Positions 1 to 6,386 of a stretch of DNA of 13,970 nt are shown one piece after another. Within the stretch, counting starts at the first letter, position 1. Each line of letters begins with the position of its first letter. The stretch covers positions 1 to 13,970 of the forward strand of contig PWVN01000028.1 in NCBI GenBank assembly GCA_003561835.1. The letters are read 5' to 3'. Both the position numbers and the translations under genes were made by a program. This DNA is from Syntrophomonadaceae bacterium (GTDB lineage: Bacteria; Bacillota; Dethiobacteria; PWVN01). Under the pieces are notes generated by a model that was given only the letters and a program-made list of their open reading frames with translations, was not told the origin of the DNA and made no database searches.

Positions 1-445
1 CATGGTCACCGACCCGGACAGCCCCTTCGAACTGGGCCGGGGAGAAATCCTCCGGGACGGGGACGATGTCACCTTCATCGCCTGTGGGATCATGGTGGGC
101 CAGGCCCTGGAAGCCGCCGGCTTCCTGGAGAAGAGGGGGGTTTCGGCCCGGGTGGTCAACATGGCTTCCATCAGGCCCCTGGATGAGGAGTTGGTGGTCA
201 CCTGCGCCCGGGATACCGGGGCCTTGGTGACGGCAGAGGAGCACAGCGTCATTGGGGGGTTGGGAGGAGCCGTGGCCGAATGTGTGACCGGCCGCTGTCC
301 CGTCCCCGTCCTCCGGGTGGGGGTCCAGGATACCTTTGGTGAATCCGGCCCCCCCATGGAACTGCTGAAGAAATATGGGCTCAGCCCCCGGGATTTGGCG
401 GATGCCGCCGGCCGGGCCCTGGCCCTGAAGGCGAAATTCAGGTAG
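1..445 (+). CDS. Transketolase, C-terminal subunit (3' part only)
   Basis: This is the last 147 or so residues of a thiamine-diphosphate-dependent transketolase C-terminal subunit; the gene begins before the window. The frame is open from the left edge, so the ATG at position 2 is probably internal. The visible part is the C-terminal transketolase domain: a glycine-containing Rossmann-like start (FIACGIMVGQALEAAG), then ARVVNMASIRPLD, then the family signature EEHSVIGGLGGAVAE. Split transketolases of Bacillota and archaea carry the pyrimidine-binding and C-terminal domains on a subunit of about 310 residues, so roughly half is outside the window. The reaction is transfer of two-carbon units between sugar phosphates in the non-oxidative pentose phosphate pathway. 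A DXS or E1-beta relative is less likely because the signature is transketolase-like. It ends in TAG, followed by a terminator, so it is transcriptionally separate from ftsE. Confidence 0.88.
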   Translation, partial: MVTDPDSPFELGRGEILRDGDDVTFIACGIMVGQALEAAGFLEKRGVSARVVNMASIRPLDEELVVTCARDTGALVTAEEHSVIGGLGGAVAECVTGRCPVPVLRVGVQDTFGESGPPMELLKKYGLSPRDLADAAGRALALKAKFR

Positions 446-476
446 TACCTGACAAAAAATAGCAGATTATCCCTTT

Positions 477-500
477 TACCACCTTCCGGTGGTATTTTTT
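477..500 (+). terminator. Intrinsic terminator after transketolase
   Basis: A perfect 7-bp stem, TACCACC/GGTGGTA, encloses the 4-base loop TTCC and is followed at once by six T (495-500), with another T run at 504-511. It lies 32 bases after the transketolase stop, which is the classic layout of a Rho-independent terminator. It separates the transketolase gene from the ftsEX block. Confidence 0.88.
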
Positions 501-550
501 ATATTTTTTTTACAACTTTTTTAAGAAACCTTAAAGGAAAAATGAGAGGC

Positions 551-580
551 TTGTCGAATTTATGTCAAGTAGTTTACAAT
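551..580 (+). promoter_or_regulatory. Possible sigma-A promoter for ftsE
   Basis: TTGTCG (551-556; four of six bases match TTGACA) is followed by an 18-base spacer and TACAAT (575-580). Transcription would begin near 587, only about 15 bases before the ftsE ATG. That would leave the purine run GGGGGA (584-589) at the very 5' end of the message, which weakens the call. The terminator just upstream means ftsE needs its own promoter somewhere in 500-600, and this is the best match there. Confidence 0.35.
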
Positions 581-601
581 AATGGGGGATGTTTTTGACT
601 T

Positions 602-1291
602 ATGATCGAGATGCAGCACGTTTACAAAATGTACCCCAACGGTGTTGAAGCGCTTTCCGATATCTCTTTGACGGTGGAAAAGGGAGAATTCGTTTTCATA
701 GTAGGAGCCAGCGGTGCGGGAAAATCTACCCTGATCAAGATGCTCATCCGGGAAATCGTGCCCGACAGCGGCACGTTGAAAGTAAACGGGCGGGACCTGG
801 TGAAGATGAAGCGCCGGGACATCCCGTACCTGAGACGGGGCATAGGGGTGGTTTTTCAGGACTTCCGCCTTCTCTTTGACCACAGCGTCTACGATAATGT
901 GGCCTTTGCCCTGAGGGTGACGGGCTACCTGGACCGGGATATCAAAAAACGGGTCCCTGAGGTCCTGGAGATGGTGGGCCTGGGGGAACGCCTCAAGTGC
1001 ACTCCCCGGGAGCTTTCCGGGGGGGAGCAGCAGCGGGTCACCCTGGCCCGGGCCCTGGCGGGCATGCCCTCCATCATCATTGCCGATGAGCCCACGGGGA
1101 ACCTGGACCCCAAAACATCCGCAGAAATCATGGATATCATGAAAACCATAAACATTCGGGGCACCACCATCATCATGGCTACCCACGCCAAGGATATCGT
1201 CAACTCCCTGCGGCAGCGGGTCGTGGCCCTGCGGAAAGGCTGCCTGGTCCAGGACAAGGCCGGGGGAGGATACTTCAATGAGGATCATTAA
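602..1291 (+). CDS. ftsE: Cell-division ATP-binding protein FtsE
   Basis: FtsE is the cytoplasmic ATPase of the FtsEX complex, an ABC-type machine that uses ATP hydrolysis to switch cell-wall hydrolases on at the division site or side wall rather than to carry a substrate. The 229 residues are full family length. All ATPase motifs are present: Walker A GASGAGKST (35-43), Q-loop Gln86, signature LSGGEQQ (138-144), Walker B IIIADEPT (158-165, Glu163) and the switch His195. The N-terminus MIEMQHVYKMYPNG is typical of FtsE, and a TGA lies in frame six bases upstream, so the ATG at 602 is the furthest possible start; a second ATG at 611 is less likely. The gene overlaps ftsX by 14 bases, which suggests translational coupling and a 1:1 complex. 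Nothing looks damaged. Confidence 0.95.
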   Translation: MIEMQHVYKMYPNGVEALSDISLTVEKGEFVFIVGASGAGKSTLIKMLIREIVPDSGTLKVNGRDLVKMKRRDIPYLRRGIGVVFQDFRLLFDHSVYDNVAFALRVTGYLDRDIKKRVPEVLEMVGLGERLKCTPRELSGGEQQRVTLARALAGMPSIIIADEPTGNLDPKTSAEIMDIMKTINIRGTTIIMATHAKDIVNSLRQRVVALRKGCLVQDKAGGGYFNEDH

Positions 1292-2174
1292 GAATTTCGG
1301 GTATTTTCTCCTGGTGTCCCTGCGCAGCCTGGTGCGAAACCGCTGGATGTCCCTGGCCTCCATCGGGGTGGTTTCCGTAACGTTGCTGCTCCTGGGGATT
1401 TTCATCATCGTCAACTACAACGTGGACCTCTTCGCCCGGCAGATCAAGGAGCAGGTGGAGATCGTCGTTCATGTGAAGCACGAAACCACGGATGATGACC
1501 TGGAAAGGCTCAGGGTCCGGATTATTGAGATCCCCGAGATCCGGGAGGTGCGCTTTGTTTCCCGGCGGGAAGCCCTGGAGCGGTTGAAGGAAAGCTTCGG
1601 GGACAAAGCCTATCTTCTGGATGGGTACGAAGACGACGAACTGAACCCCTTGCGGGATTCCTTTGAAATCCGGACCACCATCCCGGAAGACATCCCGGTG
1701 GTGGCCCGCAGGATTCAGAGCTTTACCGCTGTGGAATGGGTGGACTACGGGGAAGACATCCTGGAGCAGCTCTTCACCGTCACCCAGGGGATCCGGACCG
1801 GTGTCTTCTTCTTCGCCGTCATTTTGGGATTTACGGCCCTTTTCCTCATCGCCAACACCATCAAACTGACGGTGATCAACCGCAGCGATGAGATCATGAT
1901 CATGAAGTATGTGGGCGCCACCGACTGGTTTATCCGCTGGCCCTTCCTCTTCGAGGGGATGATCATGGGGCTTATGGGGGCCGTCATACCCCTCGTGGCC
2001 CTCAACTACGGGTATACGGTCCTGGCGGAATGGCTGCAGACCCAGGTGATGTTTCTGGCCTTTGTCCCTTCCCAGATGGTTATCTATGAGGCCTCCCGGA
2101 TCCTGGTGCCCATGGGTGTGCTGATCGGCGGTGCGGGCAGCATGTTTTCCACCCACCGCTTCCTAAAAGTATAA
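1278..2174 (+). CDS. ftsX: Cell-division permease-like protein FtsX
   Basis: FtsX is the membrane partner of FtsE. Its outer loop contacts a peptidoglycan hydrolase or activator and passes on the ATP-driven conformational change. The 298 residues show the family architecture: a cytoplasmic N-terminus, TM1 at about 24-46, an extracellular domain at about 47-172, TM2 at about 175-196, TM3 at about 221-243 and TM4 at about 274-290. The diagnostic stretch is NTIKLTVINRSDEIMIMKYV (193-212), followed by GATDWFIRWPFLFEG. The start ATG lies inside the 3' end of ftsE and has a good ribosome site, GGGGGAGG (1262-1269), eight bases away. The next gene encodes a hydrolase with a long coiled coil, which is the expected partner. 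The protein looks intact. Confidence 0.95.
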   Translation: MRIIKNFGYFLLVSLRSLVRNRWMSLASIGVVSVTLLLLGIFIIVNYNVDLFARQIKEQVEIVVHVKHETTDDDLERLRVRIIEIPEIREVRFVSRREALERLKESFGDKAYLLDGYEDDELNPLRDSFEIRTTIPEDIPVVARRIQSFTAVEWVDYGEDILEQLFTVTQGIRTGVFFFAVILGFTALFLIANTIKLTVINRSDEIMIMKYVGATDWFIRWPFLFEGMIMGLMGAVIPLVALNYGYTVLAEWLQTQVMFLAFVPSQMVIYEASRILVPMGVLIGGAGSMFSTHRFLKV

Positions 2175-2190
2175 GCAGAGTACGGGGAGA

Positions 2191-2206
2191 GGAGGAGTTC
2201 CCTTTG
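2191..2206 (+). promoter_or_regulatory. Ribosome-binding site deciding a TTG start (M23 peptidase)
   Basis: GGAGGAG at 2191-2197 lies six bases before TTG at 2204-2206. The ATG at 2215 is out of frame, and the first in-frame ATG would cut off the positively charged start of the signal peptide. TTG is therefore the best start. Confidence 0.75.
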
Positions 2207-3361
2207 GAAAAGAGATGGAACAAGGCAGCCCTGATGGCCTTGATATTCCTTCTTTTGGTGGCCTTTCTTCTGCCATCCGTATCCGCCAGTCCCATCAACG
2301 AGCGGAAAGAGGAACTGGACGGCATCAAGAAGGAAATTGAGGAAGGCAAGGAGGGGCTGAAGGAATTTGAGGCCCGGCAGCAGGAATTGGAGGCGGAAAT
2401 CGCCTCCCTGGAGGGCAGCATCGCCAGGATTCGGGCCGAGATTTCCCGCCTGGCCCGCCAGATTACTGCCACCGAAGAGGAGATTACCGTCACCGAGGCA
2501 GAGCTGGCGGATGCCGAAGCCAGGCTGGCGGAGCAGGAAGAGTTTCTGAACCGGCGCATCCGGGCCATTTACGAGTTGGGCCGGGTCAGCTACCTGCAGG
2601 TTATCCTGGAAGCCAGAAGTTTTTCCGATTTCCTCACCCGGTTTACCCACCTGCAGCTCATCGTGGACAAGGATACATATCTCCTGGAAACCGTACAGCG
2701 GGAAAGGGAAGAAATCCTCCAGACGAAAGCGGAACTGGAGCAGCTGCGGTCGGACCTCTTGAATATGCGGCGCCGGAGCCTGGACAGGAAGAGCCAGCTG
2801 GAACGGGAAACGACCCGGAAGGAGACCCTCCTGGCAGCCGTGCAGGAGGAGTATGAAAAGCAGGAAAAACTGATCCGGGAGATGGAGCAGGAAGCCAAGG
2901 AGATCGAGAAGATCATCAAGCAGCTGGAGGAGGAAGCCCGGCGGCGCGAGGCCGCTGCCCGGGAACCGGTGGGCCAGCTCCTGTGGCCCGTGCCCGGATA
3001 TACCCGCATCACCTCCCCCTTCGGGTACCGGACCCACCCGATCACGGGGCGGCCGGGGACTTTCCACCGGGGGATTGACATCGGCGCTCCCCACGGGGCC
3101 GTAATCCGGGCGGCGGAAAGCGGCATGGCCTATTCCTACTACGGCCCGTCCTACGGCAATTACGTCATCATCAGCCACGGGGGCGGCCTGACCACCCTCT
3201 ATGCCCACAACCAGAGGAACGCGGTGTCCCAGGGGCAGCATGTGAACCGGGGGGACACCATCGCCTACATCGGTTCCACCGGCTCTTCCACGGGTCCCCA
3301 CCTGCATTTCGAGGTCTGGGCAAACGGCAACGTGGTCAATCCCATGAACTATTTTCGCTAG
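2204..3361 (+). CDS. Secreted coiled-coil M23 peptidase, probable FtsEX effector (EnvC-like)
   Basis: This is a probable peptidoglycan endopeptidase acting outside the membrane. Residues 1-28 form a signal peptide (KRWNK, then a hydrophobic core, then a likely SVSA cleavage site). Residues 30-255 form a long, charged coiled coil containing the segment SDFLTRFTHLQLIVDKD (141-157), as in EnvC/PcsB/CwlO-type FtsX partners. Residues 260-385 are a LytM/M23 domain. The zinc ligands His288, Asp292 and His368 and the catalytic His335 and His366 are all present (HRGID, LYAH, HLH), so unlike E. coli EnvC this protein should itself be enzymatic. The start is TTG at 2204, chosen because GGAGGAG (2191-2197) sits six bases upstream; the nearest in-frame ATG is inside the signal peptide. 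It follows ftsX by 29 bases in the same operon, supporting control by FtsEX. That control is inference. Confidence 0.9.
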   Translation: MEKRWNKAALMALIFLLLVAFLLPSVSASPINERKEELDGIKKEIEEGKEGLKEFEARQQELEAEIASLEGSIARIRAEISRLARQITATEEEITVTEAELADAEARLAEQEEFLNRRIRAIYELGRVSYLQVILEARSFSDFLTRFTHLQLIVDKDTYLLETVQREREEILQTKAELEQLRSDLLNMRRRSLDRKSQLERETTRKETLLAAVQEEYEKQEKLIREMEQEAKEIEKIIKQLEEEARRREAAAREPVGQLLWPVPGYTRITSPFGYRTHPITGRPGTFHRGIDIGAPHGAVIRAAESGMAYSYYGPSYGNYVIISHGGGLTTLYAHNQRNAVSQGQHVNRGDTIAYIGSTGSSTGPHLHFEVWANGNVVNPMNYFR

Positions 3362-3402
3362 AGGCTCTCAAAGCAGGAAAATTCCCTGATACAATAGAAT
3401 AC

Positions 3403-3408
3403 TATAAT
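3403..3408 (+). promoter_or_regulatory. Possible -10 element for ctpA
   Basis: A perfect TATAAT lies in the 111-base gap between the M23 gene and ctpA. A second hexamer, TACAAT, lies at 3390-3395. Neither has a convincing -35 hexamer at 16-18 bases, and no TG extended -10 is present, so this is a partial match. If it is used, transcription would start near 3415, right at the foot of the GC-rich hairpin at 3418-3444. Confidence 0.35.
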
Positions 3409-3417
3409 ATTGAACAA

Positions 3418-3444
3418 AGGGGGGGCTGGTCGTAGGCCCCCCTT
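3418..3444 (+). repeat. GC-rich hairpin in the M23-ctpA gap
   Basis: A run of seven G plus C (3419-3426) can pair with GCCCCCC (3436-3442) and the flanking TT, enclosing a 9-base loop, TGGTCGTAG. The stem is very stable (seven G-C pairs plus one G-T and one A-T). It is followed by TTATCCTT rather than a T run, so it is a poor intrinsic terminator. It could cap the 5' end of a ctpA message begun at the nearby TATAAT, or attenuate read-through from ftsEX. Confidence 0.6.
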
Positions 3445-3472
3445 ATCCTTCAAAGAGACGAGATGGTGAACC

Positions 3473-4693
3473 GTGAAAAGCATGAAGACCATCATCCTGG
3501 TCCTGCTGATCCTGCTCCTGAGCAGCACGACCACCTTTTTTATCGGCCTGGGCCTCAATCGGGCTCTTTTCTCCCTGGAACCAGACCCGGTGCCCCCCCC
3601 GGAACAGCAGGAGGAAGAGGAGGGGGACCCGGATCCGGATCTGGACCCGGAAGAAATGGCCCTTTTCTTTGAAGTCCTGGAGATTATCCTCAACAGCTAT
3701 GTGGACGAGGTGGATTTGCAGGACCTGGAGGAGGGGGCCATCCGGGGAATGCTGGATGTCCTGGATGATCCCCAGACCAACTTCTTCACCCGGGAGTCCA
3801 TGGAGGATATGCTCACCAGGACCCTGGGGTCCTACAGCGGCATCGGCATCGTCATCGACAGCCAGGACAGCTACATCACCGTCATTGCCCCCATCAAGGG
3901 AACCCCCGGCGAGCGGGCGGGACTCCAGCCCGGGGACCGCATCCTGGCAGTGGACGGGAGGGATATCGTGGGGCTGTCCACCTCCGAGGCGGCCAGCCTC
4001 ATGCGGGGGCCCAAGGGAGAGGCGGTGACCCTGGTGGTGGAGCGGGCGGGGGAAGAGCCCCAGGAGATCACCATCGTCCGGGACGATATCGAGATGGAAT
4101 CCGTCTTCCCCGAGATCCTGGAGGAAGGCATCGGCTATATCTACATCAGCAATTTCAACAGTTCCACGGGCCGGGAATTCCGGGAGGCCCTGGAGGGTCT
4201 GGAAGAGGCGGGGATGCGGGGGCTCGTCCTGGACCTGCGGGATAACCCCGGCGGCCTCCTGGCGGAAGCCATCAAGGTGGGCCAGGCCATCGTCCCTGAA
4301 GGCCCCATCACCCACGTGGTGGACGGTTCCGGGAACACCCTCCAGACCCATTACTCCCGGCTGGAAAAAAAGGAGTACCCCATCGTGGTCCTGGTCAACG
4401 GCTACAGCGCCAGCGCTTCGGAAATCGTGGCGGGGGCCCTGCAGGACAGCCACGGGGCCCTGCTGGTGGGGGAGCGGACTTTCGGCAAGGCCACGGTCCA
4501 GAACCTGGAAGACCTTTCCGACAGCAGCGGCCTCCGGTATACGGTGGCCAAGTACCTGACCCCCAACGGCCGCAACATCCACGGGGAGGGCCTGGAGCCC
4601 GATTACGTGGTGGAGCCTGAGCCCCACAGGGACAATCAGCTGGAGGAGGCCCTTTCCCTGCTGGAGGAAGCCCTCCGGGAGCAAGGGAGGTAG
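3473..4693 (+). CDS. ctpA: Carboxy-terminal processing protease, S41 family with PDZ (CtpA/CtpB type)
   Basis: This is a membrane-anchored serine protease that trims or degrades extracytoplasmic proteins from their C-termini. The 406 residues show an N-terminal anchor (TM at about 5-26), an acidic, proline-rich linker (about 36-62), an N-terminal helical part, a PDZ domain (about 120-205) with GLQPGDRILAVDG (150-162), and the S41 core. The catalytic serine is Ser314 in GYSASASEI, the general base Lys339 in GERTFGKATVQ, and Gln343 completes a Ser/Lys/Gln triad spaced as in B. subtilis CtpB. The substrate-pocket stretch LDLRDNPGG (253-261) is intact. The start is GTG at 3473, with GGTGA three bases upstream; an ATG three codons later is a possible alternative. 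Its place behind an M23 hydrolase fits the known role of some Ctp proteases in controlling wall hydrolases, but the substrate here is unknown. Confidence 0.93.
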   Translation: MKSMKTIILVLLILLLSSTTTFFIGLGLNRALFSLEPDPVPPPEQQEEEEGDPDPDLDPEEMALFFEVLEIILNSYVDEVDLQDLEEGAIRGMLDVLDDPQTNFFTRESMEDMLTRTLGSYSGIGIVIDSQDSYITVIAPIKGTPGERAGLQPGDRILAVDGRDIVGLSTSEAASLMRGPKGEAVTLVVERAGEEPQEITIVRDDIEMESVFPEILEEGIGYIYISNFNSSTGREFREALEGLEEAGMRGLVLDLRDNPGGLLAEAIKVGQAIVPEGPITHVVDGSGNTLQTHYSRLEKKEYPIVVLVNGYSASASEIVAGALQDSHGALLVGERTFGKATVQNLEDLSDSSGLRYTVAKYLTPNGRNIHGEGLEPDYVVEPEPHRDNQLEEALSLLEEALREQGR

Positions 4694-4698
4694 AATAT

Positions 4699-5940
4699 TT
4701 GGAGCTCTTCTGGGCCATCAGCAAACTCTTCATCCAGACCTTTCTGGCCACGCCCCTTCACTTTATCTTCTGGCTGGTCCTCTTTATCATCTATTCCCAG
4801 TACCGCCGGATGATCACCATGGAAAAAAAACTTTTCGGCTCCCCCCGCACGGACTTGAAAAAGCGGATCCTCTACTCCCTGGCCTACGGGACGGTGGGGG
4901 GGTTTTGCGCCAGCATCCTCCTCTTCCTCCTGGGGGTGTCCCTGACCAATATCGGGGTGTACTTCATCCTGCCCCTGGCCCTCCTGTTGATGCTTCTGAA
5001 GACCAGGCTTCTCTGCTTCGCCTATGCGGGGGGCATCATCGCCCTCCTGGCCTCGGCCCTGCAGCTCTCCCCCCAGGCCGCCGGGTTTTTGGAGGGCACC
5101 TTCCTCAGGGGCCTGGTGACCCTGCATGTCCCGGGCCTCTTGTCCCTGGTGGCCGTCCTCCACTTCAGCGAAAGCATCCTCATCCGTTTCAGCGGTTACC
5201 TGCACCGGAGCCCCGTGTATGTAAAAACCCCCTCCGGCCGGGTGGTGGGGGGGTTCAACCTTCAGACCTTCTGGCCCCTGCCCCTGGTGGGTCTGGGCCT
5301 GGCCTCGGCCCTGCAGGTCCCCATCACGGGAGAAACCCTGGCCATGCCCGATTGGTGGCCCCTCCTGGGCACCGATTGGGCGGCCCTGGCGGGAGAAGAG
5401 GTGGTCTTCCTCATGCTGCCCCTGGTGGCCTGGCTGGGGTACGGGGACGTGGCCCTCACCTCCACCCCCCGGGAAAAGGCGCGCCGGTCCTCCGTCATCC
5501 TGGGGGGCTACAGTCTTTTGCTCATGGTCCTGGCCTTCCTCTCCTCCCACTTTGCCTGGTTGGTCTTCCCCGCCGCCCTCTTTTCCCCCCTGGGTCACGA
5601 ACTGGTGATTCGCCTGGGGAACCGGCGAGAGCGGGCCGGGGAATTCCTCTATGCTCCGGTGGAGCGGGGCCTGCGGGTCCTGGACACCCTGCCGGGCACC
5701 GAGGCCCGGGAGGTCCTGGAGCCCGGGGACGTGCTCCTGTCCGTCTCCGGCGAAGGGGTGAACAGCCCCCAGGAATTTTTGGCCGCCCTCCACCGCTACC
5801 ACCCCTATATCTACCTGGAAATTGCAAAGCCCGGGGGAAAAGTGGCCAGGGAGCGCCTCTCCCTCCCCTCCCGGGACATGAGCCGGCTGGGGATTCTTTT
5901 CGTCCCCCAAAGCCCCCCCACCTACGTGGAGCTGAAATAG
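4699..5940 (+). CDS. Polytopic membrane protein with C-terminal PDZ domain, MinJ-like
   Basis: The 413 residues contain about eight hydrophobic segments (near 17-34, 60-80, 84-100, 105-121, 137-155, 190-206, 231-248 and 266-283), then a C-terminal PDZ-like domain (about 318-400) with LEPGDVLLSVSGEGVNSPQEF. This architecture, and a place directly after a Ctp protease and ftsEX and before uvrBA, match B. subtilis MinJ. MinJ links DivIVA to MinCD, so division-site selection or polar placement is the suggested role. Homology to MinJ is inferred from architecture and synteny, not demonstrated. The start is TTG at 4699, with GGGAGG (4685-4690) eight bases upstream and only five bases after the ctpA stop, so the two genes are almost certainly co-transcribed. 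The ribosome site lies inside the last ctpA codons. Confidence 0.82.
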   Translation: MELFWAISKLFIQTFLATPLHFIFWLVLFIIYSQYRRMITMEKKLFGSPRTDLKKRILYSLAYGTVGGFCASILLFLLGVSLTNIGVYFILPLALLLMLLKTRLLCFAYAGGIIALLASALQLSPQAAGFLEGTFLRGLVTLHVPGLLSLVAVLHFSESILIRFSGYLHRSPVYVKTPSGRVVGGFNLQTFWPLPLVGLGLASALQVPITGETLAMPDWWPLLGTDWAALAGEEVVFLMLPLVAWLGYGDVALTSTPREKARRSSVILGGYSLLLMVLAFLSSHFAWLVFPAALFSPLGHELVIRLGNRRERAGEFLYAPVERGLRVLDTLPGTEAREVLEPGDVLLSVSGEGVNSPQEFLAALHRYHPYIYLEIAKPGGKVARERLSLPSRDMSRLGILFVPQSPPTYVELK

Positions 5941-6003
5941 GGGTTCCTTACATTTTTTTCTCCAGGATGAGCCAGGCCCCCTGCAGGTCCCTAAAGGAAC
6001 CCC
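5940..6003 (+). repeat. Perfect 10-bp inverted repeat, possible operon-end terminator
   Basis: GGGGTTCCTT (5940-5949) pairs perfectly with AAGGAACCCC (5994-6003), followed by TTTTCC. The left arm begins on the last base of the MinJ-like stop codon. The 44-base loop and only four T residues make it a weaker terminator than the one at 477-500, but it sits exactly where the ftsEX-to-PDZ operon should end. The right arm also lies in the coding remnant of the minus-strand acetyltransferase. Confidence 0.4.
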
Positions 6004-6160
6004 TTTTCCTGAAACCCCGGCGGCCATAGAGCCGGCGGGCCCTTTTGTTATCCGGCCGTGTTTCCAGTATGACCGAGGGTACTCCCCTGGAAATAAGGGT
6101 GGCCAACCCTGCCTCCAGCAGCCTTCCGCCCACCCCCTTGCCCTGCAGGGAGGGCCTTCC
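5948..6160 (-). pseudogene. GNAT acetyltransferase remnant, N-terminal half missing
   Basis: About 69 codons on the minus strand encode the C-terminal half of a GCN5-related N-acetyltransferase. The acetyl-CoA pyrophosphate loop is visible as PSLQGKGVGGRLLEA, followed by the motif B region ETRPDNKRARRLYGRRGF and a typical ending (GAWLILEKKM, then TAA). A complete GNAT needs roughly 70-80 more residues before this. The same frame stays open upstream, but its translation does not resemble a GNAT and runs into the uvrB promoter and coding start; a second minus frame gives only about 30 unrelated residues. The gene therefore looks 5'-truncated, or less likely frameshifted near 6160. No ribosome site supports a separate short protein. 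Its original substrate cannot be told. Confidence 0.65.
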
Positions 6161-6209
6161 CCTTCCCGGGCCGCCAGGAAGGTTAACGGGAATTTTTGGC
6201 CGGAAATGC

Positions 6210-6239
6210 TTGGCAAAGAGGGGCGGGAAATGGTACAAT
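6210..6239 (+). promoter_or_regulatory. Distal uvrB promoter (P1), SOS type
   Basis: TTGGCA (6210-6215; five of six bases match the -35 consensus) is followed by an 18-base spacer and TACAAT (6234-6239). The -10 is extended by TGG (6231-6233). Transcription would start near 6246, inside the LexA-like box that follows immediately. The leader to the uvrB start would be about 140 bases. Confidence 0.6.
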
Positions 6240-6244
6240 AGAGC

Positions 6245-6258
6245 AGAACATACATTCG
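6245..6258 (+). promoter_or_regulatory. LexA (DinR) operator-like box
   Basis: AGAACATACATTCG matches the Gram-positive SOS box CGAACRNRYGTTCG at 12 of 14 positions. The left GAAC half and the RNRY centre fit; the right half reads ATTC instead of GTTC. It lies directly after a good -10 and over the predicted start point, so a bound repressor would block that promoter. uvrB is a known SOS gene in B. subtilis, which supports the call. Confidence 0.55.
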
Positions 6259-6302
6259 ACCCCACCGCCCCCGCCCCCCGGCATCGCCGCCCGACGGGGT
6301 CG
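6257..6302 (+). repeat. Inverted repeat in the uvrB leader
   Basis: CGACCCC (6257-6263) can pair perfectly with GGGGTCG (6296-6302) around a 32-base, extremely C-rich loop. It lies between the two uvrB promoters, so only P1 transcripts would carry it. An A run follows rather than a T run, so it is not an intrinsic terminator on this strand. Confidence 0.35.
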
Positions 6303-6345
6303 TGAAAAAAACCTGGCTGCGACCTGTGAAGTGAAAAAGTTTTTA

Positions 6346-6354
6346 TGGTATAAT
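6346..6354 (+). promoter_or_regulatory. Proximal uvrB promoter (P2), extended -10
   Basis: TGGTATAAT combines a perfect TATAAT (6349-6354) with a TG extended -10 (6346-6347). There is no clear -35, which extended -10 promoters can do without. The predicted start near 6361 leaves a leader of about 26 bases to uvrB. No LexA-like box overlaps it, so it could give basal, damage-independent expression. Confidence 0.6.
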
Positions 6355-6386
6355 TAAAGGATGAGTTTTGGACAGGAGGGGTCCAT

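Noticed and set aside
2084..3307. Minus-strand open frame (407 codons) opposite the M23 peptidase
   Set aside because: It is a shadow of the coiled-coil and M23 codons, with low-complexity L/P/Q/G-rich translation.
4636..6255. Long minus-strand open frame (539 codons) opposite the PDZ membrane protein
   Set aside because: It is rich in G, P, Q and E, as expected from the reverse of GC-rich coding sequence, has no recognisable domain, and lies opposite a gene with clear membrane segments and a PDZ domain. Only the separate frame at 5948-6160 has real protein similarity.
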